A stretch of 64,000 nt of DNA from Streptomyces sp. R21 (GTDB lineage Bacteria; Actinomycetota; Actinomycetes; Streptomycetales; Streptomycetaceae), in NCBI RefSeq assembly GCF_041051975.1, contig NZ_CP163435.1, forward strand, positions 1,116,001-1,180,000. Direction: 5' to 3'. The notes beneath the pieces were generated by a model that saw only the letters and a program-made list of their open reading frames with translations, had not been told where the DNA came from and did not search any database. Numbering within the stretch: the first letter of the stretch is position 1; each line of letters opens with the position of its first letter. Shown in pieces: positions 24,991 to 32,694 of this stretch. The translations under genes and the position numbers were made by a program.

Positions 24991-26046
24991 TCAGTGCCCG
25001 GCACGCAGGCCGACGACCGCGCCCTTGAACTCGAGACTCCGGGAGGCCGCCTCGAGAATGTCCAGCACTCTCAGGCCCGCCCGGCCGTCGGTCAGCGGCG
25101 CCCGGCGTTCCCTGATCGCGTCGGCGAACTCGTCGACCATGCTGCGCAGCGCTTCCTTCTCGCCGATCGCGGGCGCGACCATGTCCCCGGAGCGGTACGA
25201 GATGAGCATGTCCCGGCGCTCGTCCGCGCCGATCTCCTGCGGTGCGGCCATGTCCACGCCCCGGTCGTAGACGGCCACCCGCTGAAGGGGGTTGAGGTCG
25301 TCCCAGAGCAGGGTGCGCTTGGAACCGCCCACCATGGTGGTCCGCACCTTGGTCGGCGACAGCCAGTTGACGTGCACGTGGGCGATGGCGCCCGTGTTGA
25401 GCTGGAGCGTCAGATAGGCGACACAGGCCTGTCCGGCGCCGATCGGGTCGGCTCCGTGGGCGGCGACGGCGACCGGCTCGACGTTCTCGGGGAGGATGAA
25501 GTCCAGGATCGACAGATCGTGCGGGGCCAGGTCCCACAGCACGTCGATGTCCTTCTGGACGAGCCCGAGGTTGATGCGGACCGAGTCGACGAAGTGGATC
25601 TCGCCGAGTTCGCCGGAGCGGACCAGCTCGCGGATGCGGCCGACGGCGGGCGTGTAGCAGTAGGTGTGGTCGCACATCAGGGTGAGCCCGCGCTCTTCGG
25701 CCTCGGTCACCAGGCGCATCCCGTCGGCGTACGTCGCCGCGAGGGGCTTCTCCACGAGGACGTGCTTGCCCGCGCGCAGTGCGGCCAGGGCGATGTCGAG
25801 GTGGGTTCCGGCGGGCGTGGCCACGGCGACGGCGGCGACGGTCGGATCGGCGAGGACGGCCGCGTAGTCCGCGGTGGCCTCGACGGTCGAGTAGCCGCCG
25901 AGAACCCGCTGGGCCCGCTCCACGTCGAGGTCGCACAGCCAGCGCAGCCGGAACTGCTCGCTGGCCTGGAAGTTGCGGACGAGGTTGGGTCCCCAGTAGC
26001 CGGCCCCCACGACGGCGACCCCCAACGGCTCCCTGGTCTGCGTCAC
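24991..26046 (-). CDS. Gfo/Idh/MocA family UDP-sugar oxidoreductase (WbpB/WlbA-like)
   Basis: 351 residues from GTG 26046, which follows GGAAGAGGA by five bases. An in-frame ATG at 26070 overlaps the previous stop (TGATG) but has no ribosome site. The Rossmann start VAVVGAGYWGPNLVRNF, the KHVLVEKPLAAT loop with the conserved Lys, and DVLWDLAPHDLSILDF are characteristic of sugar-nucleotide members such as WbpB/WlbA, which oxidise C3 of UDP-GlcNAcA with NAD+ to the 3-keto sugar. The latter is then aminated by a DegT enzyme. All partner activities are encoded in this window. The assignment within this broad family rests on context plus the DLAPHDLSI motif. Confidence 0.85.
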   Translation of the reverse strand: MTQTREPLGVAVVGAGYWGPNLVRNFQASEQFRLRWLCDLDVERAQRVLGGYSTVEATADYAAVLADPTVAAVAVATPAGTHLDIALAALRAGKHVLVEKPLAATYADGMRLVTEAEERGLTLMCDHTYCYTPAVGRIRELVRSGELGEIHFVDSVRINLGLVQKDIDVLWDLAPHDLSILDFILPENVEPVAVAAHGADPIGAGQACVAYLTLQLNTGAIAHVHVNWLSPTKVRTTMVGGSKRTLLWDDLNPLQRVAVYDRGVDMAAPQEIGADERRDMLISYRSGDMVAPAIGEKEALRSMVDEFADAIRERRAPLTDGRAGLRVLDILEAASRSLEFKGAVVGLRAGH

Positions 26047-26069
26047 TGCGTTCCTCTTCCCTTGGTCCA

Positions 26070-27509
26070 TCAGTAGGCCCCCGTTCCGCGCACGACTGCC
26101 TGCCCGGTGCGCAGCAGGATCGCCAGGTCGACGCTCGTCGACCAGTTGTCCACGTAGGCGAGATCGAGCCGGACCGCCTCGTCCCAGGCCAGGTCCGAAC
26201 GGCCGCTGACCTGCCACAACCCGGTCAGGCCCGGCTTGACCAGCAACCTGCGCTTGACCTCCGGCGTGTACTCCTCCACCTCCTCGGGCAGCGAGGGGCG
26301 GGGCCCGACGAGCGACATGCGGCCGCCGAGCACATTGATCAGCTGCGGCAGTTCGTCGAGGGACGTGCGGCGCAGCAGTGAGCCGACGCGGGTGATCCGT
26401 GGGTCCTGCTTCACCTTGAACAGCAGCCCGTCGCTGTTCTGGTTGAGGTGTGCCAGATCCGCCCGCAGGGCCTCCGAGTCCCGCCGCATCGTGCGGAACT
26501 TCAGCATGGTGAAGTGGTCGCCGTAGCGGCCCACCCGCTGCTGCCGGAACAGGGCGGGGCCGGAGCTGTCCAGCCGGACGATCAGGGCGATCAGCAGCAT
26601 GGGCAGGGCGAGGGCCGTCAGGAGCACCGCCGCGAGTGCCCGGTCGAGCAGTTCCTTGGGCAGCCGGGAGATACGGGACAGGTTCGGCGCCTGGATCCGC
26701 AGCAGTGGGGCCCCGTTGGTGGGCCGTACCGCGAGCCGGGAGGCGGACACGTCGGAGAGCACGGGGGCCAGCAGGAAGTCGACGCCCTGCACGGCCGCCG
26801 TCCAGGACATCCGGCGCAGGACGGAGGCGTCGAACTCGGGCGCGGGCAGTGCCACCACGGTGGTGATGCCCAGGGCCCGGATGACGTCGGTCATGGTGTC
26901 GACGCCGCCGAGGACGGGGAGCCCCAGCTTGCGGATCGCCGCGGCGTTCTGCGGATCGCTCAGGCACACTCCGGCAGCGTGCAGTTCGTGTACGCCGCCG
27001 CGTCGCAGGACGGCGACGAGCTCCACGATGCCGCGCGCGGGCCCGACCAGGAGGGTCGTGCTGCGGTCCCGGCCCCGTGCCCAGCGTCTGTGCAGTCGGC
27101 GGCGGAGCGCGTAGCGGAGCAGCAGGGCGATCGCGACGGCCGGGGCTGCTGCCATGATCATGTCATGCAGGAGGCCCGAGTCGTGCGCGAACAACCAGTA
27201 CACACCCGCGGCCAGCGCAGGCACCGCTACGGCGCCACGCAGCACCCGCAGGTACTCCTCGGTCCCCAGGCCCAGGGCGCTGCGGTCGTAGGAGCGATGG
27301 GCGAGCATGGCCACGATCCACATCGGGGGCAGCACCAGGGCCACCGCCCAGCGGCCGTACACCGCGTGGATCACGAAGGCCGCAGCAGTGGCGGCGAAGC
27401 CGTCCGCGGCCAGCAGGACTAAACGATACTTCTGTTCCCAGCGTCTTCGACGAGCATCTGGACTTCTGTGATCCACAGCCAGTTGCTCATGCGTGACCTC
27501 AATGGTCAT
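26070..27509 (-). CDS. Polyprenyl glycosylphosphotransferase initiating polysaccharide synthesis
   Basis: 479 residues from ATG 27509, which follows a GGGGGG ribosome site; longer in-frame starts are not conserved. Four N-terminal membrane helices (about residues 25-135) precede a Rossmann-like cytoplasmic CoA_binding_3 region. A membrane helix near 285-305 then anchors the catalytic PglC/WbaP domain: FRQQRVGRYGDHFTMLKFRTMR, DELPQLINV, MSLVGPRPSLPEE and KPGLTGLWQVSGRSD. The enzyme transfers a sugar-1-phosphate from a UDP-sugar to undecaprenyl phosphate, the first step of the pathway. It is the first gene of the leftward operon; the stop overlaps the next possible start (TGATG). Confidence 0.93.
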   Translation of the reverse strand: MTIEVTHEQLAVDHRSPDARRRRWEQKYRLVLLAADGFAATAAAFVIHAVYGRWAVALVLPPMWIVAMLAHRSYDRSALGLGTEEYLRVLRGAVAVPALAAGVYWLFAHDSGLLHDMIMAAAPAVAIALLLRYALRRRLHRRWARGRDRSTTLLVGPARGIVELVAVLRRGGVHELHAAGVCLSDPQNAAAIRKLGLPVLGGVDTMTDVIRALGITTVVALPAPEFDASVLRRMSWTAAVQGVDFLLAPVLSDVSASRLAVRPTNGAPLLRIQAPNLSRISRLPKELLDRALAAVLLTALALPMLLIALIVRLDSSGPALFRQQRVGRYGDHFTMLKFRTMRRDSEALRADLAHLNQNSDGLLFKVKQDPRITRVGSLLRRTSLDELPQLINVLGGRMSLVGPRPSLPEEVEEYTPEVKRRLLVKPGLTGLWQVSGRSDLAWDEAVRLDLAYVDNWSTSVDLAILLRTGQAVVRGTGAY

Positions 27510-27852
27510 GCGCCCCCCACCACATGCGCGGCTACCCCTGACCGAACGACACCGGGCATACGACCTGAGGTCCATGGCCCGGGGCTGAACCAGCGCCGTT
27601 GCGCCCTCCACGCGGCGGCACTTGAGATCAACGGAGCTTCGGCGGTTCCCCAACCGCCGCATGCTCCCTGCACGTTGGCTACTGCCTGTTCCGGTATCTG
27701 CGTACACACGCCGTTATCTGACGTGGCATCAAAAACATCTTCCCCACCCAAACCGGGTCTGGCGGCCATCAATCTAGACCACTGAACGCAGTCACGGGAA
27801 CACTTGGACGAAACACACCTCGCAAGGGTGACGCCGACGCCATACTGCCCAG
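27510..27852. other. 343-base divergent control region of the initiating transferase operon
   Basis: No credible gene lies between the leftward transferase operon and the rightward glycosyltransferase gene. The region is less GC-rich than its flanks and contains one clear 20-base inverted repeat (27640-27659). It is a long leader or regulatory region for the first gene of the leftward operon. Confidence 0.6.
27640..27659. promoter_or_regulatory. Inverted repeat CGGCGGTT-N4-AACCGCCG
   Basis: Two perfect 8-base arms surround CCCC. The site is 131 bases upstream of the polyprenyl glycosylphosphotransferase start. It could be an operator for a dimeric regulator or a hairpin in the leader RNA; no U-run follows, and the position before the operon argues against a simple terminator. 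Confidence 0.45.
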
Positions 27853-28701
27853 GTGACGAGCATCGTGATCCCGGCTCACAACGAGGCGCAGGTCATCGGC
27901 CGGCTCCTCGATGCGCTGCTGGCCGACTCCCCCGAGGACGACACCGACATCGTGGTCGTATGCAACGGCTGCACGGATGACACCGCGCAGGTCGCGGCTG
28001 CGCGCGGCCCGCGTGTCCGCGTGGTCGAGATCCCCGTTCCCTCCAAGCACGTTGCCCTGCGGGCGGGCGACGATCACGCGCGCGGTTTCCCCCGCGTCTA
28101 CGTGGACGCCGACGTCGTGATCGCGGGCGCCGACGTGGCGGCACTGACCAAGCCCCTCGACGACGAGGCCTCAGGGATCCTCGCCACCGCCCCCGAACGG
28201 CAGATCCCGCTGGCCGCCTGCGCATGGCGGGTGCGGGCCTACTACCAGGTCTGGCAGCGCCTCCCCGCCGTACGGGAGGGGCTGTTCGGACGCGGCGTCA
28301 TCGCGGTGTCCAAGGCGGGGCACGCCCGGATCGCCGCGCTGCCGCCGCTGATGGCGGACGATCTGGCCGCGTCCCTGGCCTTCGGCCCCGAAGAACGGCT
28401 CGTTGTCGACGCTGCCCGGGTCGTGGTCCAACCGCCGCGCACCTGGCCGGATTTGATCAGACGACGGATCCGGGCGGCGGTGTCCACGGCCCAGGTCGAA
28501 CAGCATCAGCGACCGGAAGAGGCCTCGGCGCGCACGAGCAGGGCGGATCTCATCGCCCTGCTCCGCGGCGAGCCGAAGCTGTTCCCGAGTGTCGCGGTGT
28601 TCGTCATGGCGGCGGTCGTGGCCCGGCGGAAGGCCGAAAAGGCTATTCAGGCACAGGACTTCGGCACCTGGCTCCGGGACGAGAGCAGTCGGCAGAACTG
28701 A
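27853..28701 (+). CDS. Glycosyltransferase family 2 protein
   Basis: 282 residues from GTG 27853. TSIVIPAHNEAQVIGRLLDALL opens the GT-A fold; VVVCNGCTDDTAQVA and YVDADVVIAG (metal-binding DAD) follow, then a short C-terminal half with a basic helical region. It lacks the long membrane tail of polymerising glycosyltransferases. It faces away from the leftward polysaccharide operon across a 343-base control region and is followed, 51 bases on, by an MFS exporter gene, so it may belong to a separate small cluster. The last 24 bases, including the stop codon, are duplicated in tandem just downstream. Confidence 0.85.
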   Translation: MTSIVIPAHNEAQVIGRLLDALLADSPEDDTDIVVVCNGCTDDTAQVAAARGPRVRVVEIPVPSKHVALRAGDDHARGFPRVYVDADVVIAGADVAALTKPLDDEASGILATAPERQIPLAACAWRVRAYYQVWQRLPAVREGLFGRGVIAVSKAGHARIAALPPLMADDLAASLAFGPEERLVVDAARVVVQPPRTWPDLIRRRIRAAVSTAQVEQHQRPEEASARTSRADLIALLRGEPKLFPSVAVFVMAAVVARRKAEKAIQAQDFGTWLRDESSRQN

Positions 28702-28725
28702 GACGAGAGCAGCAGGCAGTACTGA
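28678..28725 (+). repeat. 24-base tandem duplication across a stop codon
   Basis: Bases 28678-28701 (the last seven codons and TGA of the glycosyltransferase gene) are repeated at 28702-28725 with three differences, including a second in-phase TGA. The two copies begin GACGAGAGCAG and end ACTGA. It creates a double stop spaced by exactly eight codons. Confidence 0.85.
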
Positions 28726-28752
28726 TTCGCACCGCTCCTGGAGTCCTTGATC

Positions 28753-30207
28753 ATGTATCTCACCGACCGCTCCACACCCGCGGGGGCGGACACCGAGCCC
28801 GGCCGAAGACGCGGCCCGGGATCCAAGGTCGCCCCGGTCGTGCTCGTGCTGGGAGCGGTCAGCCTGATCACCGACATCTCCTCGGAGATGGTCACCGCCG
28901 TCCTGCCGCTCTACCTCGTCACCACGCTCGGCTTCAGCCCGCTGGGATTCGGCGCCCTCGACGGCGTCTACAACGGCGTCAGCGCCCTGGTCCAGCTCAC
29001 CGGCGGCCACCTCGCCGACCGGGTGCGCAACCACAAGCTGATAGCCGGGCTCGGCTACGGCCTGTCCGCGCTGTGCAAGCCGCTGCTCCTGCTCGTGAGC
29101 AGCTTCGGCGCGCTCGGCTCGGTCCTCGCCCTGGAACGGACCGGCAAGGGCCTGCGCACCGCCCCGCGCGACGCGATGATCTCCCTGTCCACGCCGCCCG
29201 AGAACCAGGGCCGGGCCTTCGGCGTACACCGGGCGATGGACACCACCGGCGCGATGCTCGGCCCACTGGCGGCCTTCTTCATCCTGCGCGCGGCGGCCGA
29301 CGGCTACGACGCCGTGTTCGGCGTGAGCGCATGCGTCGCCGCGCTCGGCGTGCTCGTACTGGTGCTGTTCGTACCCGGCAGGCGCCAGGGCGGCACGCAG
29401 ACGCTGTCCATATCCGGCGGACGGCAAGGCGCGCCGACGCTTTCCGTCCCTGGCGGACGGCAAGGCGTACGGCCGGATGAAGCGGATGCGGCGGACGCCG
29501 ACGCGCAGCCGGACGAAGCAGGTGTGACAGACGCCGACGCGCAGCGGGACGAAGCAGGTGCGGCGGACGCCGACGAGCAGCGGGACGAAACAGGTGCGGC
29601 GGACGGCAAGCGGCCCATACGGGTGCGCGAAGCGCTGGCACTGCTGCGCCTGCCGCGGCTGCGGGCGCTCGCCTGCTGCGCCGCGCTGCTCGGCCTGACC
29701 ACCGTCAGCGACGCGTTCGTCTACCTGCTCCTGCAACGGCGCGCGGGCATCGGCGAGCAGTGGTTCACGCTGCTGCCGCTGGGCACCGCCGTGGTGTTCC
29801 TGGTGCTGGCCGTGCCCGTCGGCGCACTGGCCGACCGGGTCGGACGGCGCACCGTGTTCCTCACCGGCCACGCGGGCCTGCTCGCCGGCTACGCGCTCCT
29901 GCTGTGGGCCCCGGCCACTGAGGCCCTGCCCTTCCTCGTACTCGCCCTGCACGGCACGTTCTACGCGGCCACCGACGGCGTGCTCCCGGCCACCCTGGCC
30001 GACATCGTGCCCCGACATCTGCGCGCCACCGGCCTCGCCATCGTCGGCACCAGCCAGGCGCTGGCCCGCTTCTGCTGCTCGCTGGCCTTCGGCGCCGCCT
30101 GGACGGTGTGGGGAGACGGCCCGGCGCTGGCCGGCTCCGCGGTGGGCCTGCTGTGCTGCGCGATCGTCGCGGGCATGGTGCTACGGCCGGACGGCGGCAC
30201 CCGATGA
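28753..30207 (+). CDS. MFS transporter with an unusual repeat-rich central loop
   Basis: 484 residues with about twelve hydrophobic helices in two halves. The first half has ITDISSEMVTAVLPLYLVTTLG and the loop DRVRNHK; the second has GALADRVGRRTVFLTG, the standard MFS A-motif. Between helices 6 and 7 lies a hydrophilic insert of about 85 residues built of two repeat types (GGRQG..TLS units and 12-residue acidic DEAG..DADAQR units). Such transporters export drugs or metabolites with proton exchange; the YbjJ/BTN-like ITDISSEM start is frequent in actinobacterial exporters. Start ATG 28753 has GGAG upstream. Its stop overlaps the start region of the next gene. Substrate unknown. Confidence 0.85.
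   Translation: MYLTDRSTPAGADTEPGRRRGPGSKVAPVVLVLGAVSLITDISSEMVTAVLPLYLVTTLGFSPLGFGALDGVYNGVSALVQLTGGHLADRVRNHKLIAGLGYGLSALCKPLLLLVSSFGALGSVLALERTGKGLRTAPRDAMISLSTPPENQGRAFGVHRAMDTTGAMLGPLAAFFILRAAADGYDAVFGVSACVAALGVLVLVLFVPGRRQGGTQTLSISGGRQGAPTLSVPGGRQGVRPDEADAADADAQPDEAGVTDADAQRDEAGAADADEQRDETGAADGKRPIRVREALALLRLPRLRALACCAALLGLTTVSDAFVYLLLQRRAGIGEQWFTLLPLGTAVVFLVLAVPVGALADRVGRRTVFLTGHAGLLAGYALLLWAPATEALPFLVLALHGTFYAATDGVLPATLADIVPRHLRATGLAIVGTSQALARFCCSLAFGAAWTVWGDGPALAGSAVGLLCCAIVAGMVLRPDGGTR
29476..29607 (+). repeat. Tandem 36-base coding repeats in the MFS central loop
   Basis: Three full 36-base units (29476-29511, 29512-29547, 29548-29583) and a partial fourth (to 29607) encode 12-residue units of the form DEAG-A-A-D-A-D-A-Q-R. 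A second, looser repeat (GGRQG...TLS) precedes them at about 29377-29475. The unit length is a multiple of three, so copy-number change would keep the reading frame. Confidence 0.9.
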
Positions 30208-30230
30208 CCACCACAGCCACAAGGATCCAC

Positions 30231-31253
30231 ATGACACCGCTGCGCCGCCGCCTGCTCATCCTCGCCCTGGCGGTACTGCTCCTCGCGGGCGTCGGCACCG
30301 GCGTGGTCCTGCACGCCGCCTCCCGCGCCGATCGGGCGAACCAGCCGCAGCCCGGCGGTCCCACCGTCAGCACGGGCAAGTTGACGCTGGACCAGAAGGG
30401 CCGTCTGGCCTTCGTCAACGCGGCCGCCGGCCCGCACCGCACCGCGGTCGCCTCTGTCCCGTCCACCGATCCCAGGAGTGGGCGGATCGCCTCGGACCTG
30501 AAGTGCGCACGCTTCTACGCGGCGGCCGGCACGGGCGTCTGCCTCCAGTCCAACCCCGGCGTCCTCAAGCAGAGCAACCGAGCCCTGCTGCTGGACGCGG
30601 GCCTGCGCACCCGGCGCACCTTCCCGCTCGCGGGCACCCCCAGCCGGGCCCGGGTCTCGCCCAGCGGGCGCTTCGTCGCCTGGACCGTCTTCGTCTCCGG
30701 CGAGTCCTACTCGTCCGCCTTCTTCTCCACCCGGACCTCGGTCCTCGACACCCGCACCATGAAGCTGACGCCCAGCCTGGAGACGTTCTCCGTCGTCAAG
30801 GACGGCAAGCCCTACCACGCTTCGGACATCAACTTCTGGGGTGTCACCTTCGCCTCCGACGACGACACCTTCTACGCCACCCTCAACACCGCCAGCAAGA
30901 CCTACCTGGTGCGCGGTTCACTGTCCCGGCGTACGGTCACCACCCTGGTCCAGAACGTGGAGTGCCCCTCGCTCTCCCCGGACGGAACCCGCGTCGCCTT
31001 CAAGAAGCGGGTCCTGTCACGCACCGACCTCTGGCACGAGTACGTCCTCGATCTGCGCACCCTCGAGGAGACCGCGCTCGCCGAGCGCCACAGCGTCGAC
31101 GACCAGGCCACCTGGCTCGACAACCACACCGTCGCGTATGCCCTGCCCACCGACGGCAAGGTCGGCAGCAGCGACCTGTGGAGCGTGCCCGCGGACGGCA
31201 CGGGCACGCCCCGTCCGCTGATCGCGGGTGCTTCCTCCCCGGCGCCCTTGTAG
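30231..31253 (+). CDS. Membrane-anchored TolB-like beta-propeller protein
   Basis: 340 residues from ATG 30231 with AAGGA five bases upstream. An earlier ATG at 30204 overlaps the MFS stop (ATGA) and is an alternative, but its ribosome site is poor. A basic start and one hydrophobic helix (about 8-28) serve as signal anchor. The rest has repeated beta-propeller blades: RVSPSGRFVAWTVF, VTFASDDDTFYATL, CPSLSPDGTRVAFKKR and DDQATWLDNHTVAYALP, as in TolB/WD40-like proteins. It probably sits on the outer face of the membrane and scaffolds protein or ligand binding. Co-transcription with the MFS gene is likely. Confidence 0.78.
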   Translation: MTPLRRRLLILALAVLLLAGVGTGVVLHAASRADRANQPQPGGPTVSTGKLTLDQKGRLAFVNAAAGPHRTAVASVPSTDPRSGRIASDLKCARFYAAAGTGVCLQSNPGVLKQSNRALLLDAGLRTRRTFPLAGTPSRARVSPSGRFVAWTVFVSGESYSSAFFSTRTSVLDTRTMKLTPSLETFSVVKDGKPYHASDINFWGVTFASDDDTFYATLNTASKTYLVRGSLSRRTVTTLVQNVECPSLSPDGTRVAFKKRVLSRTDLWHEYVLDLRTLEETALAERHSVDDQATWLDNHTVAYALPTDGKVGSSDLWSVPADGTGTPRPLIAGASSPAPL

Positions 31254-31391
31254 GCCCGGCGCGGTCTCCCGACCGGCCGACGCTCAGGGAGTAACCAAAC
31301 CTCAACCGTATCCCTCTTCACAACACGCACACAGGGCATGCGAAGATGCGCTTCCCGGCGTCCCCAGTGCCGGTGAAGAGGGGAATCTTCA

Positions 31392-32561
31392 GTGAAGTCA
31401 AGGAAATTGAGCCGTACGGGGCGACGCGCCACCATACTCGGGGCAGCCGCCGCCTCCGTCGTCGCCGGAGTGGCGCTGCTGCCCAACTGGAGCGCCGGTG
31501 CGGCCGTCGTCGACGACCCCACGGTCGACGCGCAGACCAAGGCCACCTTCCAGCGGCTGGCCGACGCGGTCTTCACCGACCGTACGGACGCCCTGGTCGA
31601 GGGCAAGCAGGGGGACCGCAACAAGCCGCTGTCCAACGGCTTCTCCGGCGGGGTCCGCGTGTCCTCAGGCACCGCCCGGACCGAGGGAGCGACCCTGTCC
31701 TCGCTGGAGGGGCGCAAGGACCGTCTCGCGAAGCTCGGCGAAAAGTACAGCAAGGCCGGCACCACCGTCACACTGGACGCCACGCGCGTGACGGGGCACA
31801 AGGCCAAGGCCGCGGTCACCGAGACCACGACCCTCACATACGCCAAGGTCCGCGGCGACGAGCCGAAGACCACCGGCTTCCAGGCGCACCACGAGCTGAC
31901 GTTCACCGCCGACGAGCGGGGCAACTGGCAGCTGACCGGCATCCGCGACACCGACCCCATCGCGGTGAACACGCTCGCCAAGCCGTCCGTCAAGGCCCCC
32001 GTCGCCGCCTCGGACACGCCGGACGCCCCCCGCGCTGCGACCACGTACCCCGCGCCCGCCAAGCCCAAGACCCTCACGGGCGCCACCCTGGACTACAAGG
32101 CCATGGCGACGTACGCGGAGAAGTACTGGAGCAACTACAACCCGAACTACCCGAACTACAACGGGCACGGCGCCGGCGGCGACTGCACCAACTTCGTCAG
32201 TCAGTCCCTGAAGGCGGGTGGCTGGAAGCACATCCCCGGCTACGTGTACGACTACACCAAGTGGTTCGGCAACGCGGACATCCAGTCGGACTCCTTCGTC
32301 GGCGTCAACGAGTGGTCCTGGTTCGCCCAGAACTCCAAGCGGACCACCAGCCTCGCCAACGTCTACCAGCTGGACGTCGGCGACGTGCTCCAGATGGACT
32401 TCGACAAGAACGGGTCCAAGGACCACACGATGATCGTCACCTACCGCAGCCCGCAGGGCGTGCCGTACGTGACGTACCACTCGAACAACACCTACCGCAG
32501 GTCGGTCGCGAGCCTCGTCGCCTCCTACCCGAACGCGGCGTTCTACGCCTACCGCACCTGA
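31392..32561 (+). CDS. Exported protein with a C-terminal amidase domain (Amidase_6)
   Basis: 389 residues from GTG 31392. A twin-arginine-like RRAT stretch and hydrophobic segment form the signal peptide (cleavage near residue 37). Residues about 40-220 form a region of unknown fold. The C-terminal ~160 residues match the putative amidase domain: YAEKYWSNYNPNYPNYNGHG, then GGDCTNFVSQSLKAGGW with the probable catalytic Cys, and KDHTMIVTYR with a probable His. Such NlpC/P60-like domains are thought to cut cell-wall peptides. A 138-base upstream gap is the probable promoter region. A strong hairpin follows the stop. Substrate not known. Confidence 0.85.
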   Translation: MKSRKLSRTGRRATILGAAAASVVAGVALLPNWSAGAAVVDDPTVDAQTKATFQRLADAVFTDRTDALVEGKQGDRNKPLSNGFSGGVRVSSGTARTEGATLSSLEGRKDRLAKLGEKYSKAGTTVTLDATRVTGHKAKAAVTETTTLTYAKVRGDEPKTTGFQAHHELTFTADERGNWQLTGIRDTDPIAVNTLAKPSVKAPVAASDTPDAPRAATTYPAPAKPKTLTGATLDYKAMATYAEKYWSNYNPNYPNYNGHGAGGDCTNFVSQSLKAGGWKHIPGYVYDYTKWFGNADIQSDSFVGVNEWSWFAQNSKRTTSLANVYQLDVGDVLQMDFDKNGSKDHTMIVTYRSPQGVPYVTYHSNNTYRRSVASLVASYPNAAFYAYRT

Positions 32562-32573
32562 CCGGTGCGCTCC

Positions 32574-32612
32574 GGGGCGGGGAGCCGGGCCCAGTGTCCG
32601 ACTCCCCGCTCC
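32574..32612 (+). terminator. Hairpin after the amidase-domain gene
   Basis: An 11-base stem (GGGGCGGGGAG with CTCCCCGCTCC, one G-U pair) encloses a 17-base loop, 13 bases after the stop. It lacks a U-tract, as is usual for this type of genome. It probably separates the amidase gene from the next promoter. Confidence 0.55.
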
Positions 32613-32659
32613 TCCCGGATATGCGGGACCTCGCACATCACCCGCACCCGCACGACCTC

Positions 32660-32688
32660 TTGCACCCAATCAATAACGAAGTTATGTT
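32660..32688 (+). promoter_or_regulatory. Promoter with overlapping ATAAC-N3-GTTAT operator, probably for a leaderless message
   Basis: TTGCAC (32660-32665) and TATGTT (32683-32688) are 17 bases apart, a good sigma-70-type pair. The palindrome ATAAC-GAA-GTTAT (32673-32685) covers the spacer and -10. The expected start point, seven bases on, is the A of the ATG at 32695, so the mRNA would be leaderless; no ribosome site is visible. The same operator half-sites recur at 34364-34376 beside the TetR gene. Confidence 0.6.
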
Positions 32689-32694
32689 GCCGCC

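Noticed and set aside
23990..25936. The open extension upstream of aminotransferase 22850, running through two other genes
   Set aside because: Arg/Pro/Gly-rich text with no domain. The family similarity begins at the GTG at 23989.
27510..27772. Small minus-strand frame in the control region of the initiating transferase
   Set aside because: No conserved feature and no ribosome site; the region looks regulatory.
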